This document shows positions 52,902-64,000 of a stretch of DNA of 64,000 nt, piece after piece (position 1 is the stretch's first letter; the number at the start of each line of letters is the position of its first letter). Source of the stretch: Xanthostigma xanthostigma (taxonomy: Eukaryota; Arthropoda; Insecta; Raphidioptera; Raphidiidae); contig OY754464.1 of the NCBI GenBank assembly GCA_963575645.1, positions 63,524,948-63,588,947 on the forward strand, read 5' to 3'. The translations under genes and the position numbers were made by a program. Under the pieces are notes generated by a model. The model saw only the letters and a list, made by a program, of their open reading frames with translations, was not told the DNA's origin and did not search any database.

Positions 52902-55900
52902 GTACATTTATTCTTTATTAATTTACACATACATACAAGTGACCGGTGATTGCTCGTATTCCTCTCGGGAAAATAAACTATGACTAGTTTGGAATGATTT
53001 AACCTCTATCACTTGGGGGTCGAAAATGTACTTCGGTTTTCTTTTTACAGACATCCGAATTTTGGGAGTTAAAAATTAAAAAAAAAATATTCTCACTTTT
53101 TGGCCTGATTTTTTCCATGATCTGATAGCTTACTAATTGACCAATTCCTAAAGCTAAATATCCTGTGTTAAAACTTACAATAAATAAAAAAAATAAAATA
53201 AAAATTCTTCACAGAAGTTCAATAAATAAAATTATCGACCAATTTTTCAGACAATATATTAACAAAATATAATTAATACATTACCGTTTCGATAGAGGTA
53301 AAATCATCGAAATTAGTCATAGTTTCTTCTCCCGAGAGGAATACGAGCAATTACCGGTCACCTATATATACTTTTAAGCGTTGCACTTTTAAGCTTGTTT
53401 TTGAAATTACTTAAAAACGTACTTTTTAATGATAATCTTGAATTATTTCTATATTATGTTAATTTTGCCGAAAATAATAACTTGCCCATTATTTTTTTAT
53501 TCATGAAAAACAAAATTGAAGCAAAAACGCTTTTTAATAAAAACATTTGAGTGACGAGACGTCATTTCTCCCGTGCGCTGCCAGCCATGTAGTTTTCAAA
53601 ACATGCGCGTCGCGTGCCAAGAGCACCGTTAAAACATTTTAGTAGCTTCCAAATCTTCTTGGATTTCGGGCTTGTAAGCTATGGTCCGTTGATATTTTTA
53701 CCTGACGTTTCATCTACAACTTCGGTAGACATTACCAAGGTGATATGGTAGCGGGTGAAGTGTCCTTCTTGACGACTTACAGCTAAGCATGTAGACGATT
53801 GGTGTTCTCCCTTCTTATATGCTCTCTGTTCTCTGCTCGGTTGCTGTTCATTATTCTGTGCTTGGTCGATCCACACAGTGATTTTGTATGTCTCAATGTT
53901 GTTATTCAGGTTTTACTTCAATCTTTTTACTAAATCGAAGTAGATCCTGGACACCAAAACTGAGACGTACTCAACCACTGAGCGGAACGAGCAACCCGCA
54001 CAGAAGAACGAACTGTGACCTAGCAGAAAACAGTAACACGCGAAGCATAAACAGTAGAACACCAATTGGCAACAAACTTACCTGTGAGTCGTCTAGAAGG
54101 ACACTTCGCCACATCGCATTTGATGTCTACTGCAGTTGTAGACGAAACTTCAGGTAGAATTAGAATTAGAATAAAATAGGTGCCATTGGAGTGCACTGCG
54201 ATCTTAAGATCTATTGTGCTCCCCTAATACTCCATCAGTCCTTTAGGATATCCAGACTATGTATATAGCCTAACATCCTGTTTAGACTGAAGTTTTTAAA
54301 ATCCTTTGGTGCCATAAATGCCGCTCCAAAGTGCCTATGCCTTGTTTGTGCGACTGCCTCGCATTCACATAGTATATGTACAGCAGTTTCCTCTTCTTCT
54401 TTGCACTTGCAAACTTCAGGTAAAAATACCAATGGACCACAGCCTATAAGCCCGGAACCAAAAAGATTTAGAACAATACTGACCGTAAAAGTCTACATAT
54501 TTTAGTAGCTGTTCTGTAGTAGTGCTTTGTTTTGAAATTACGGACTGGTGTCACAGAAGTAAACTTTCCGGTTAAAAGACCAAAGGTTTCTATTTTTTCG
54601 TTATTTATCAATGAATTTTGAGGTATATTTTACTATACCTTATGAAAAAATTGTCTTATGGTACTTATGGAAGTAAGAAATTAAAAATGTGTAATTAATT
54701 TGGTAAACGTACGGCAAATACTCAAGGGATTATTCTAAGAATATTTTGTTCTTTGATGATTTTCGCAAAGTCGCTTTGTTTCGAACAACATTATTTTAGT
54801 ACCTAAATATTACCTATATGTGAAGCTTATCGCCAAGAACTATTGAAAATGACTGCCACCAGCTAGGATGCATGAATTCAATCTTCTCCTCATTAACCGC
54901 CGAACTTTTCCATGAATTACACCCAAGGCACTAGCCTGCTGCGAGTTAAGTAATTTTAAATTACATAATATTTGAACAATATCAAAATTGTTTTTGTCTA
55001 AAAACTTCTATCGCTCTCTATCTTCGAAACAAAGCTGCTTTCCCAAAATCATCAAAGAACAAAAATTCTTAAAACTACCCATCAAATAACCCCTCGACGT
55101 TTTTCCGTATGTTTACCAAACACCCTCTATATTAGGAATGTAAACGTGAATATTGTTCCCATATTACATAATATTAATTATTAGACTACTCATTTTGATA
55201 TTTGAAGAACATTCTTATATAAGTTGAGAAAAAACATATAATTTTTATTACTCGAATTAAAGATAATTTTCGGTAGTTATTAGGTTGATGCATAATTATT
55301 GCGGCCCTTCACTATTTTTCACTACTTTTCACTATTGCGCCGTTCAACAAAATTTTTAACACACATTTTTATTAACAGCAACAAATAGAGAAAATTATTT
55401 AAAAAAGCACACAAAATACCAATTTTTCCAACGAAAAAAAGGCACGAAAAAAGCCGCAATAAATTATCGTTTTCGTTGGAAGCCGTAATAGTGAAATACC
55501 GCAATAATTAATAATTATGCACCAACCTAATAGTATAGCCAACAACTTTAAAAAATTATGCCTTCTAAATGACTTCCATCAACTTCAATGTATGTAACTT
55601 TCAATTCTGAATGAAAAAAAACGGTTACAACGTTTAAATTTTATTCAAATATCAAATTCAAAATGAGTAGTCGAATATTATGAGGAATATTGTATAAACA
55701 ATGAAAATAAACCGCTATGTATTTCTATTACAGACGTCATTAAAAAATTGTACTCAGACATAGATATAAGCGATTTTTATGACATGAACGATTTTTCACT
55801 AATGTATGAGTTAGTCGACATGATGCCTTTTGTATGTGGACTTGAGCTATCAACAAATGGAGTTAAAACATTGTTAAACTATCCTCCAGACTACACATTC

Positions 55901-58900
55901 GACCTAGTCTTTATGGATATGTTCAGTTATGAATGTATGTATCCGATTATACAAAGATTTGGGTCGCCCCCATCAATTGGTTTAAGTCCGTACGGTTTTA
56001 CTCCTTGGCTATCACAGCTGTCAGGTGATTACGAATATCCAGCACTGGTACCATATGGAGGAGGATTAACCAATCAAATGAGCTTTACCGAACGTGTCTG
56101 GAACTATGTCTTTTCAAATGTTGTTCTTATCGGTCGCAAATATTTGTACATGCCCAAAGTGGAGAAATGGTCACGCGATCATTATGGAGATAATATGAAG
56201 TCGATATTTGAACTTCAGAAAAATTTCAGCATTTTTATAGTGAATAGCGATCCTGTTTTCGATTTTCCAAGACCAGTTGTTCCATCAGTAATTCAAGTCG
56301 GAGGACTGCATATAAAACGCAGAGGTTCTATTCCAAATGTAATCACATTTTTTTAATATATTATTATTAAAAGATAATTGCTACCTCAAAAAGAACATTC
56401 TTATGCCATTCATTTACTTAGTAGCCTGTTAAACAAGCTTCTCTTTGAAATATATAAAATACTCTGTTTAGTCTGACCCGAAATAGTATATAGCGATAAA
56501 TGTAATAGTAAGCTCATTCATAAAAAATACTTAAAATAAGGCTGAATATGATGGTAATTTAATGGAAATCTGCTTTATAACTGCTTAACAAACAGGGCCG
56601 GATTTAGGGGGGGGGCAACCGGGGCTGAAGCCCCGGGGCCTCCACAATAGAAATTTCTAGATAAAATTTTCTGACAAAAAAAAAGCTCGCAAGGTTCCAT
56701 TCGTTAACTCTTCAATTTAATTTGGTTTATTTCTTGTATTTTACATTTTACTATTATCTATACGTATGTTTTTGAAAAGAATTTGATTTGTTTCGCAATA
56801 AATTATTATTGGAACACTTAAAAGAAAAAAATGCTTTAACTTGTTTGGAAAATAATTAGGAGCCTCTACTCCTTCGTTGCCCGAGGGCCTCCACACCTTT
56901 AAATCCGGCCCTGTTAATAAAACTGGATGACTGACTTGACTGACAACACACACTGCACAGCCTAAACCGGTGAATCCAGAGGCATGAAATTTTGCACAGA
57001 AGTTCCTTATATAACGTAGGTGAGCACTAACAAGAGAATTCGAAAATCCATCCCCTAAGGACGTTAATGTCCTTAATTAAACCTCTAGTGTAATATAAAA
57101 ATGTTCACACTTTACTATTATCTACTGTACTATTACTCTATGGCCTATACTATTTCAGGACTGACTATACATATATTGTTAAATACTATGCAACAAAACA
57201 GAAAGGAAATCGAAGAGAAAAAGTTGAAACTAAAAAAATAATTTACGTCTTTTTCAGGACGTACAAAAATTTTTAGATGGTGCCAAAGAAGGATTTATAT
57301 TATTCTCATTGGGAACTAATGTCAGATCTGATGGTTTATCCAAAGATATACTGAATGCCATATTGGAAACATTCCGAACGCTACCTTACAAAGTAATTTG
57401 GAAGTTCGAATCTGAATCTTTACCAGGCCTTCCTAGTAACGTTATGATAAAAAAATGGTTACCAGCGCAAGGAAATATTTTAGGTAAAACCTTAACCTTG
57501 ATACAAAGTTTAGGCTTGTCGAATATGGACTGCTTCAAGCAGTCGAAACCGACTGTTTCTATGTAGATTTATAGCATCTCAATAGACAACATTTCACTGA
57601 CTGCTTAAAGCAGTGGACGGCGGGCCTTAATGCTATTATTTTTGTGTGAAATAGCTTGAGTTACGGAACTAGTAAATCCATTTTTACGTATTTATCTTAT
57701 TTATAAAAAGTGTTCGCATTGGCTTTCTATTGATTACGGGGAATAAATAGTGAGTAAATATAATAATATGAATCCGGGCAAGACAGCTAGAGTAAAATAT
57801 ATATCCTACTCATTAAATCATAAGTGGGGCTATCGAAATTATCAAATAACCATTTTTAAAAAACAAACTATGTTTTATTCGTTATTTGGGGTTTGCTCTA
57901 ATTATCTCTTAAAACAACTTTTTATAATCGTTTACAGGTCATCCAAATATTCGTCTATTTATAACTCATGGCGGCGCTTTAAGTACTCAAGAATCAATAA
58001 ACTATGGCGTTCCTATGGTCTGCATTCCATTCTTTTTTGATCAACAATTGAACGTAAATAAATTAGTTCAAAGAGGATATGGGGTTGGAATTAAAAATCA
58101 CTTCTCAATTACAAAAGATGTGTTTTCAAATGCACTTAATGAAGTTTTAAACAATCCAAAGTAAGTAAACTGCAAGAATTGGAAAATCACTAAATAATAT
58201 CATGAATTCACAAAACTTTTATGTTTAGACCAGAAGCTCTCTTGGCATTTTGTAGGCATATGTTTGAGGTTATTTTGAGGAAAAAAGTTCGAATCGCTAT
58301 ATTTACTGTGCTGAACGAATTTAAAATAAAATCGATCTGAATTAATTGTTGTTTTTATGACAGGTAAAATAAGAAAATAAATACAGACTAATTGGGAACG
58401 GGCTTCGCTTTTAAAAAAAAACACATTTCTAGAAAATTTTCAAAAATATCGCGTTACTTTAATACTTTGCTGTCAGCATGTGACTATCGTCACAAAAAAC
58501 CAAAATTTGCATCAACTTTTTTTAACTTAAAATAACCTCAAGAACATATTTCTTATGCGAGGAAGAACTTCGTGAATCATGATATATAATATATTAAGAT
58601 TATATACACTACGGGTTATGTCCAAGTGGGTGGAGCTAAGCTGATTCCGAATGTCACGCTCACGATGGCACAATAAGAAAACAGTTCGTCACTATGGCTT
58701 GTCACGTTTATGTTTGTTGCATTACCACCACGAGTCACGCCAATATATAGCCAATATAAAAAAAAACGTTTAAACGAGGAAAAACTTTTTAGTAATTCTA
58801 TAAAATTGTAACTAAATGAGCTTGTTTATGATTAGTAGAAATTAATTGTCATTTTATCCATAAACTAATCGATGTTTGCTGATCTTTCTTTAAAATATTC

Positions 58901-59483
58901 TGTAAAAAAAAAACAAAACTATGTTTGACGGTTTTTTTTGTAAGCACAGTGTATAAGAATTGTTGTCATTATAACTAAGTAACCTGTCACGTAGATTATT
59001 TGTCACTGATCATTTTTAATCAATGAATTTGTAATCCAAAAAATCAGGGGAGCAAAAATAGCATATTTATAATTTTCCATGTTATATCCAGCAGTTCAGC
59101 ACCCTGTATAAATAAAAAAATAAATTTTATTTTACAAATATAATGCCCCCAAAGAATGTGTGCAGTCTGCAAAAATAAACATCATATAATTATAATTTTA
59201 TTTCAGATACAAGGACAATATAATGAAAGCGTCGGCCCGCTACAGAGACCAGCCTCAAACTCCAATGGAGAGGGCCATATTTTGGACTGAATACGTGCTG
59301 AGGCACGGTGGAGCGCAGCACCTACACCCACCGTCCGTCCACATGTCGGATTATCAAACGCATTCCTTGGACGTCGTGGCGTTCCTTCTTACAATAGTCA
59401 TAGCCGCTGTCACCTTACCTATCTGTTTATGTCGCTATCTATTTTGTAAAAAAACTAGTGCCAAAAAATTAAAAATACACTAA
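52676..59483 (+). CDS. UDP-glycosyltransferase UGT-B, five coding exons
   Basis: Exons: 52676-52901, 55734-56338, 57258-57483, 57938-58160 and 59207-59483. They give 518 aa, the usual insect UGT size. Intron phases equal those of UGT-A. The ATG at 52676 opens a signal peptide (SIILFCIAIVPYNHVYSA). VASPSHNIW holds the catalytic His and FDLVFMD the acid partner. HPNIRLFITHGGALSTQES is the donor signature, with an intact DQQLN donor motif. TPMERAIFWTEYVLRHGGAQ precedes one membrane span (FLLTIVIAAVTLPI) and a basic tail. It should act as an ER-anchored detoxification or endobiotic glycosyltransferase; the substrate cannot be read from sequence. No frame break was found. Confidence 0.95.
52938..53365. 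repeat. Inverted repeat in UGT-B intron 1
   Basis: GTGACCGGTGATTGCTCGTA on the left mirrors the right arm near 53325-53365 (TACGAGCAATTACCGGTCAC). The inner part includes CCTCTCGGGA and its partner. Confidence 0.8.
53640..54150. repeat. Penelope-like-type repeat with mirrored GTTGTAGAYGAAAC blocks
   Basis: CGTTTCATCTACAACTTCGG near 53706 and its inverted relative CTGCAGTTGTAGACGAAACT near 54131 bound the segment. Such blocks occur in terminal repeats of insect Penelope-like retroelements. No reverse transcriptase is seen here. Confidence 0.45.
54154..54475 (-). pseudogene. LINE (non-LTR retrotransposon) 3' fragment
   Basis: The minus-strand frame ends at 54235 and reads VCKCKEEEETAVHILCECEA followed by a Phe/Pro-rich end, with the C-x-C-x(9)-H-x(3)-C pattern of the zinc-knuckle tail after RNase H in Jockey/R1-type LINEs. 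A short 3' UTR and an ATTCTA tandem tail (to about 54154) follow. The copy is 5' truncated, in UGT-B intron 1, opposite to the gene. Confidence 0.75.
54700..55120. repeat. Fold-back in UGT-B intron 1
   Basis: TTGGTAAACGTACGG and TTTGTTCTTTGATGATTTT on the left are mirrored on the right (AAAATCATCAAAGAACAAA, then CCGTATGTTTACCAA). Confidence 0.8.
55280..55530. mobile_element. Mariner MITE, cecropia-type end TTAGGTTGrTGCATAATTAT
   Basis: Both ends read TTAGGTTG(A/G)TGCATAATTAT in inverted orientation, with TA on both sides (55278-55279, 55531-55532). This end closely resembles that of cecropia-subfamily mariners such as Hsmar1/MADE1 (TTAGGTTGGTGCAAAAGTAA). It is 251 bp without transposase. It sits inside another inverted repeat pair (55179-55210 / 55643-55681). 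Confidence 0.85.
55734..56338 (+). CDS. UGT-B exon 2
   Basis: The acceptor is CTATTACAG and the donor AAT before GTAATC, 605 nt. It encodes the aglycone domain with YTFDLVFMDMFSYECMYP and SPYGFTPWLSQLSGDYEYPA, ending VIQVGGLHIKRRG. Confidence 0.95.
56593..56913. mobile_element. hAT MITE in UGT-B intron 2
   Basis: Starts CAGGGCCGGATTTA and ends TAAATCCGGCCCTG. Flanks TTAACAAA and TTAATAAA match at 7 of 8 bases, an aged 8-bp duplication. It is 321 bp, with G- and C-rich terminal blocks. Confidence 0.87.
57258..57483 (+). CDS. UGT-B exon 3
   Basis: The acceptor is TTTTTCAG and the donor G before GTAAAA, 226 nt. DVQKFLDGAKEGFILFSLGT and onward to KKWLPAQGNIL. Confidence 0.95.
57938..58160 (+). 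CDS. UGT-B exon 4 (donor signature)
   Basis: The acceptor is GTTTACAG and the donor AA before GTAAGT, 223 nt. HPNIRLFITHGGALSTQES, then IPFFFDQQLNVNKL with the DQ pair intact. Confidence 0.96.
58161..59206 (+). other. UGT-B intron 4
   Basis: AT-rich. A TE-like segment begins ACACTACGGGTTATGTCCAA near 58608, but no paired end was identified. Nothing coding seen. Confidence 0.6.
59207..59483 (+). CDS. UGT-B exon 5 (membrane anchor)
   Basis: The acceptor is TTATTTCAG. DNIMKASARYRDQPQTPMER, HGGAQHL, then one hydrophobic span and a Lys-rich tail KKTSAKKLKIH to TAA. ATTAAA about 2 nt downstream may be the polyadenylation signal. Confidence 0.94.
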
Positions 59484-61740
59484 AATTAAAAGAACATATT
59501 TTGTATATTTTGTAATTTTTATTGACACACAATTCGACTGCTTTCAGTCTCCCTGCTCTCTATCCCTAGCTCCCAGTCCTTGCTAGCTCCAACCCCTAAC
59601 CTCCAATCCTCAGCTTCAACCTCTAGCTTTCAACCATAGAATTTCAGATTTGGAAATTTTACTTGGATAAGGAGGAGGTTGCAGAACCATTCACTACTTT
59701 ATGATGATCGATAAATTAGTCAGTCAGTGAATACCCAAAATCGTGATTTTTGAGCAATTATAATTCTACCTAGGCGTCTGAAATTTGGAATACTGCTTCT
59801 TTAATCTTAACCCCATTGAAAAAATCAGTTCTGTAACGTAACTAGCCTCGGAAAAAATGGTTCGAAATAGTTCGTGCAAATGTAGCACAGCGCTTTGCGA
59901 GAACTTGACTGGCGTCCTCCGTGTGTTATGATAGAAGTACGTTAAGCGCCTTTTAAAACATTCAGTAAAATATAGCAATTCGAAACAAAATTATCGGTCA
60001 GAAAAGGAGAAAAAATTCAATAATCATTAGAATGATATCCCTAAACAAGACGAAACTTGTAGGCATTCAAATTTTTTATTCTATGAAAAAATAGGTACTT
60101 ATAAAAAATGTTTGTAAAAAGATTTGGATAAGATAAAAAAACAAACACGACAACCTTTGGAAGAAAAACATGTATCAGTTTCATAAGTAGTATAGTGAAT
60201 CGATAGTAGCATGCTGATATAATAATTATGTATATCTAAAAAATTTGGAGTGTGTAAGTAATTCCAAGGCGCGACATTTAATACAACTTGATGTTGGGTA
60301 ACAACGAAATGCTGGTCCATTGCCATTTTCACACTCGTTAGGCATTTGTCAGTTTGAAATCTGTCTTAATCCAAAAAGGGGAAATTTTACATAAATTTTG
60401 TGTAATAGAATGTATCAAGATTTTTAATGCGGATTTTAGATTTCAGAGTAAAATGAAACTTTTACCATTTACAAGTAGAAAATGGTAGATCAAAAATCAT
60501 TTTTCAAAATATTACAATATCTTTTCGTTTTGAGGTCCCCGAATCCAAAAACATATTTTTGGAAAAACTCTCTGCGTCTGTTTGTCTGTGAGCACGATAC
60601 AGGACAAGCGGATGAGCGGATTGAAACCAAATTTTGGGAGGATGTTTGGTATGCAAATATGAAGAGTCCTCTTGTCTTTAGAGAAAATCGGTGCATGCGC
60701 AGAAGAGATATATTCTATAACGAACGGTGTCCTTTATATAATAATATACTTTTCATAACGTCTTATTATTTTATTTATTTTTTCAAGAGAGTTTCTTTAA
60801 ATTTTGTTTTGTAAACTTCATAGTTTTGGAAATATTTTGAAAATAAAAAATATCATTTGTGCTTTTCTCTTTTGTACATAAGAATAAGAATAATTTTAGA
60901 ATAAGAATAATTTTATTATTAATAATTCATATATAATACATAAATGTTTTCGCTACAAAAGGTAATCCTGTGGCAGTAGCGAGATCAAAAATAGAATATA
61001 ACGGTTATCATTACGCAAAAAATAAAATAAAAAAATATATATAGCTTACATAAATAAGTACATAAATGATACATTGGATTATAATAATAATAATAATTTT
61101 ACAATAATATTTACATTTGTTGTTTTGAATATTTTCAGGCTTTTCATATTTATTTGTTACTGAACTGTGGAAAACAATATTTCAGAATCATTGTGTGATA
61201 GTAACCATAATTTTAGTCTTTTAATAAATTGATTTTTATTTTCAGACGATTTAATACTAATAGGTAATTTATTAAATATATTTGGAGCTGTATACAAAAA
61301 GTATCTCTTGAATATAGTTTTATAAGGCCTAGGTATGAATACATTTAAATTTCTAAAACAATAATTGATTCGTGGATTAACATTTTTGATATTATCATAA
61401 TAAATTTTTAAGATTTTATTAACATATAAATTTCTTATAGGCATAATTTATGACAGTGTTATAAATTTTTGTAACATAGCGATTTAACAATGGATGTTTC
61501 TTAAAAATTGTAGCAAAGAATAACTACCTATATCTGTGTTATCAATACTTAATAATCAAAAGGTAAAAACACGTTGTAAATAATATAACCTGGAAAGCAG
61601 GAAATCGCATACTTATGATTTTACATGAAATCCCTATTTCACATGTGATATGAGCAAACACCAGTAGTATACATAGATACATTTCCTTGCCTACGCTGAA
61701 AGCATATAGGCGCTTTAGCTATCGTTATTCGCGTCTAAAA
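59484..61740. other. Spacer between UGT-B and UGT-C
   Basis: Mostly AT-rich. The 60482-60814 open frame lies in a repeat with CGGATGAGCGGATTGAAACC, typical of non-coding insect repeats. A LINE fragment is at 61157-61444. Nothing else supported. Confidence 0.6.
61157..61444 (-). pseudogene. Reverse-transcriptase C-terminal fragment (CR1/Jockey-like LINE)
   Basis: The minus-strand frame contains NVFIPRPYKTIFKRYFLYTA, then PNIFNKLPISIKSSENKNQF and FIKRLKLWLLS before the stop. R-x(n)-P-R-x(6)-K-x-F-xx-x-P-x-x-x-N-x-LP-x-x-I-x-x-x-x-x-x-x-F-K is the usual C-terminus of CR1/Jockey-type reverse transcriptases. Upstream RT sequence is decayed; the copy is 5' truncated and inactive. Confidence 0.75.
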
Positions 61741-61747
61741 ATATACT

Positions 61748-61788
61748 TATTTAAAAAGACCCGCACATCTCCCCGCCGTGTTTCATAC
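61748..61788 (+). promoter_or_regulatory. Candidate core promoter of UGT-C
   Basis: TATTTAAAA at 61748 and TTTCATAC near 61781-61788 (TCA initiator-like) lie 50-90 bp upstream of the start at 61839. Weak evidence. Confidence 0.3.
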
Positions 61789-61838
61789 GCGACTGAACAC
61801 GCGGTTAGATAACGTCACATTAATAATACAATAATAAA

Positions 61839-62058
61839 ATGATTCCATTGCAATGTGTTTTGCTCGCGCTATTCTTAATTTACAACAACGTAAATGGTGC
61901 CAATATATTAGCAATAACGGGCGTCATATCGCCGAGCCATCACATCTGGAATAGGGCGATTTTAATTGCACTTGCTGAAAAAGGACACAATGTAACATAC
62001 ATTGGACCTGACAAAGAGAAAACAATAACACCAAATCTCACCGGAATTCACATGGAAG
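61839..62058 (+). CDS. UGT-C exon 1
   Basis: Signal peptide and ANILAITGVISPSHHIW; donor at G|GTCAGT, phase 1. Confidence 0.92.
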
Positions 62059-63426
62059 GTCAGTAGATTTATTTATAACATAGCCTTGCGATAAAAAAAC
62101 ACCACAACAAATTTAAATAATGTGAACATGACAAAGTTTTCAAGGCGCCCTTGGAAATGAAGATTTATATAATATAGCACGAGAGCCCGTAACACTAAAA
62201 CCCTATGGATCTTCGAATAGGCCAGTTCATGGATATTTGGAAAATTTAAACCCTGCTTAAAAGAAAAATACAATGGTTGGCAGGCTGGAGTGGGCCGGAT
62301 CGTGAAAAAGGGGTCACTTCCGGTCACCCAAAAAATCGGTTATCCTATGCGTCTCCGAATAGAATGTTGTTTACTTTAATTTGAAGTTAACGGTCACATA
62401 CGAAATATATTCTACTCTATTCTTAACGTGTTTAAACTCGGTAAGTTGGCGGGTTCCGGTAGGCCGAAACCCTCGCCAACCGCAATTGAATTTTTGACAG
62501 ATATTTTTTATTACATAAATGGTAAGATCGCATATAAGTTGTATAGCAAAACTACGTTTATTTTATTTTTTTAACTCGTAATTAAAAAGTTATATGGATT
62601 TTAAAAACACTTCTTAACAAAGTTTATTTTGTGTACATGTATACAGTTGCAGGTACTAGTTTAATGTGCGCTACTCCGTTAAATAACATACTTTTTTGCT
62701 CTGTGCTGTGCTGGTCATGCCGGTTCATGCTTGATAAGTATATGCGCAGTTATTAACTATTAATTCTTCTTCAGTAATACAAACAATATTACTTTCACTA
62801 TTATCATATTATTTATTATTACAGGTGCGTACGATGATATATATCAAGACATTGATATTATGAAATACGTTGATATGAAGCCAATGGACGATTGGGCTGG
62901 ATTTTTTGAATATGGCTATACACAATGCAAGGTTGAACTAAAATCTAAAAGTTTAAAAATATTGCAAAATTATCCTCGAGATTTATTCGACTTGATAATT
63001 TTGGACACTTTCGGGGGAGAATGCTTTTACCCATTAATAGATTACTTCGGGTCACCACCAGTTGTTGGAGTGAGTCCGTACGGCCTCCTCCCGTGGAGTT
63101 CATATTATACCGGCGACTATGAATATCCAATATTAATTCCAACTGCAGGACATATGACAAACAGAATGTGTTTGTCAGATAGATTTTGGAATTACATTTA
63201 TACGCGTTATATCACGTATTATTACAAATATCAATACGTTCCTGTAATAGAGAAATTAGTTAAAGAATATTATGGCAATGAAATAAAGCCAATATTAGAA
63301 GGTAACAAACAAATTCAGATTTATTTGGCGAACTCTCATCCAGTACTCGATTATCCGAGGCCGATTGTGCCTGCTGTTATACCAGTTGGCGGATTACACA
63401 TAAAACCGGCGGAACCAATTACTGAT
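61839..63426 (+). CDS. UDP-glycosyltransferase UGT-C, 5' part (two exons in window)
   Basis: Exons 61839-62058 and 62825-63426; the gene continues beyond the window. Junction phases (1, then 0) match UGT-A and UGT-B, and exon 2 has exactly the UGT-A length (602 nt). The ATG at 61839 opens a signal peptide (CVLLALFLIYNNVNGA). VISPSHHIW holds the catalytic His and FDLIILD the acid partner. SPYGLLPWSSYYTGDYEYP corresponds to the central acceptor-domain segment of its neighbours. Donor domain and anchor are not visible, so activity cannot be judged. Both exons are intact. Confidence 0.93.
62640..62745 (-). repeat. Dispersed repeat, copy 3, in UGT-C intron 1
   Basis: On the minus strand it reads TTATTTAACGGAGTAGCGCA, matching 35600-35810 and 40010-40165. 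Confidence 0.65.
62825..63426 (+). CDS. UGT-C exon 2
   Basis: The acceptor is TATTACAG and the donor GAT before GTAAGT. Encodes the aglycone domain, ending RPIVPAVIPVGGLHIKPAEP. Confidence 0.95.
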
Positions 63427-64000
63427 GTAAGTAACAAAACACTAGTAGCTAATTTAACTAAAAAAAAGTGCTAGTAGTGTCAATAATAAGTCTAACTAAA
63501 AAAAAGTATATAAAAAAAAACATTGAATCTCCTTCAAAAAGTCACTAATTGCAGAAAGTGTTGTCAAAATTTAACGATGACCTTGGATTGTGACCACAAA
63601 ATTACGAGATTTAGTTTAACGGCGTTATGAAACTCTCTGTCATGACGTGTAATTAGATTAATGTATGCCAACTTCGAAGTGATTTCAATACATGGTAAGG
63701 ACGGATTACGGAAACCCCTATTATGTTATACTGAATAATACAATACGAAGCGGTGTAGCGCAGTGGTTAGAGCACTAGACTCGCATTCGGGAGGTACCGG
63801 GTTCGAATCACGGCGGGGGCGGATCTGGCTGGGACTACTGCCTCTCGCCGAAAAACGGTAATTCCTGGCCATTATGTTGAGGATTTCCATGGTTTCCCTC
63901 ACGGGTAGTATGGTAGATGGAAAATAGTAAGGATGCGAATGGCGTCTGTTATGACATATAGTTATTATTATTTTATTTTTAATTTATTTTAAATAAACGA
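63427..64000 (+). other. UGT-C intron 2 (open at window edge)
   Basis: The 5' site is GTAAGT. Contains the SINE at 63749-63970. Exon 3 is not in the window. Confidence 0.7.
63749..63970 (+). mobile_element. tRNA-derived SINE
   Basis: The head reads GTAGCGCAGTGGTTAGAGCA (A box and D arm), an anticodon-like loop with CGC, then GGGTTCGAATC (B box). The would-be acceptor strands do not pair well and no CCA end exists, so it is a SINE head rather than a tRNA gene. A unique body follows to an AT-rich tail near 63970. Its end ATGGCGTCTGTT recurs near 2780. Confidence 0.75.

Noticed and set aside
60482..60814. 110-codon ORF
   Set aside because: Matches the style of a common non-coding insect repeat and has no protein family features.
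63750..63820. Functional tRNA gene
   Set aside because: A and B boxes are present but acceptor strands do not pair; the copy continues into a SINE body.

Overview
Animal nuclear DNA, most likely from an insect. Evidence: AT-rich sequence, GT-AG introns from about 0.2 to 6.9 kb, a tandem UDP-glycosyltransferase (UGT) cluster of the insect type, and dense DNA-transposon, MITE and fold-back repeats. The order cannot be fixed from the sequence. All recognised genes run on the + strand. || Region 1 (1 to about 28.05 kb) is the 3' part of a receptor-type tyrosine phosphatase gene with tandem domains. Eleven exons in one continuous reading frame encode most of domain D1, all of D2 and a C-terminal region. 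Both domains look catalytically compromised: D1 keeps Cys-x5-Arg but has lost the WPD aspartate, and D2 has lost both the nucleophilic Cys and the WPD Asp. The frame meets a TGA just after D2 and then stays open for 846 more codons. Either stop-codon readthrough or removal of a 204-nt in-frame intron would add a long disordered tail. || Region 2 (28.1-40.9 kb) has no recognised host gene. It holds PIF/Harbinger-like elements with TTA duplications and a decayed transposase, TTAA-flanked MITEs, and inverted repeats with hammerhead-like cores. || Region 3 (40.9-64 kb) holds three UGT genes in head-to-tail order. UGT-A (40933-47404) and UGT-B (52676-59483) are complete, with five coding exons each. 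UGT-C (61839 to the window edge) shows its first two exons. Matching intron phases (1, 0, 1, 2) indicate tandem duplication. Each complete protein has a signal peptide, an N-terminal aglycone domain, the UGT donor signature and a C-terminal membrane anchor, as expected for ER enzymes conjugating lipophilic compounds. UGT-A has an altered donor motif (DH for DQ) and a 183-nt stop-free candidate intron in its last exon. || Introns and spacers contain many mobile elements: hAT MITEs with 8-bp duplications, a mariner MITE with a cecropia-type end, a THAP-domain fragment in a nested element, two LINE 3' fragments on the minus strand, a tRNA-derived SINE, tandem arrays and many long palindromes.
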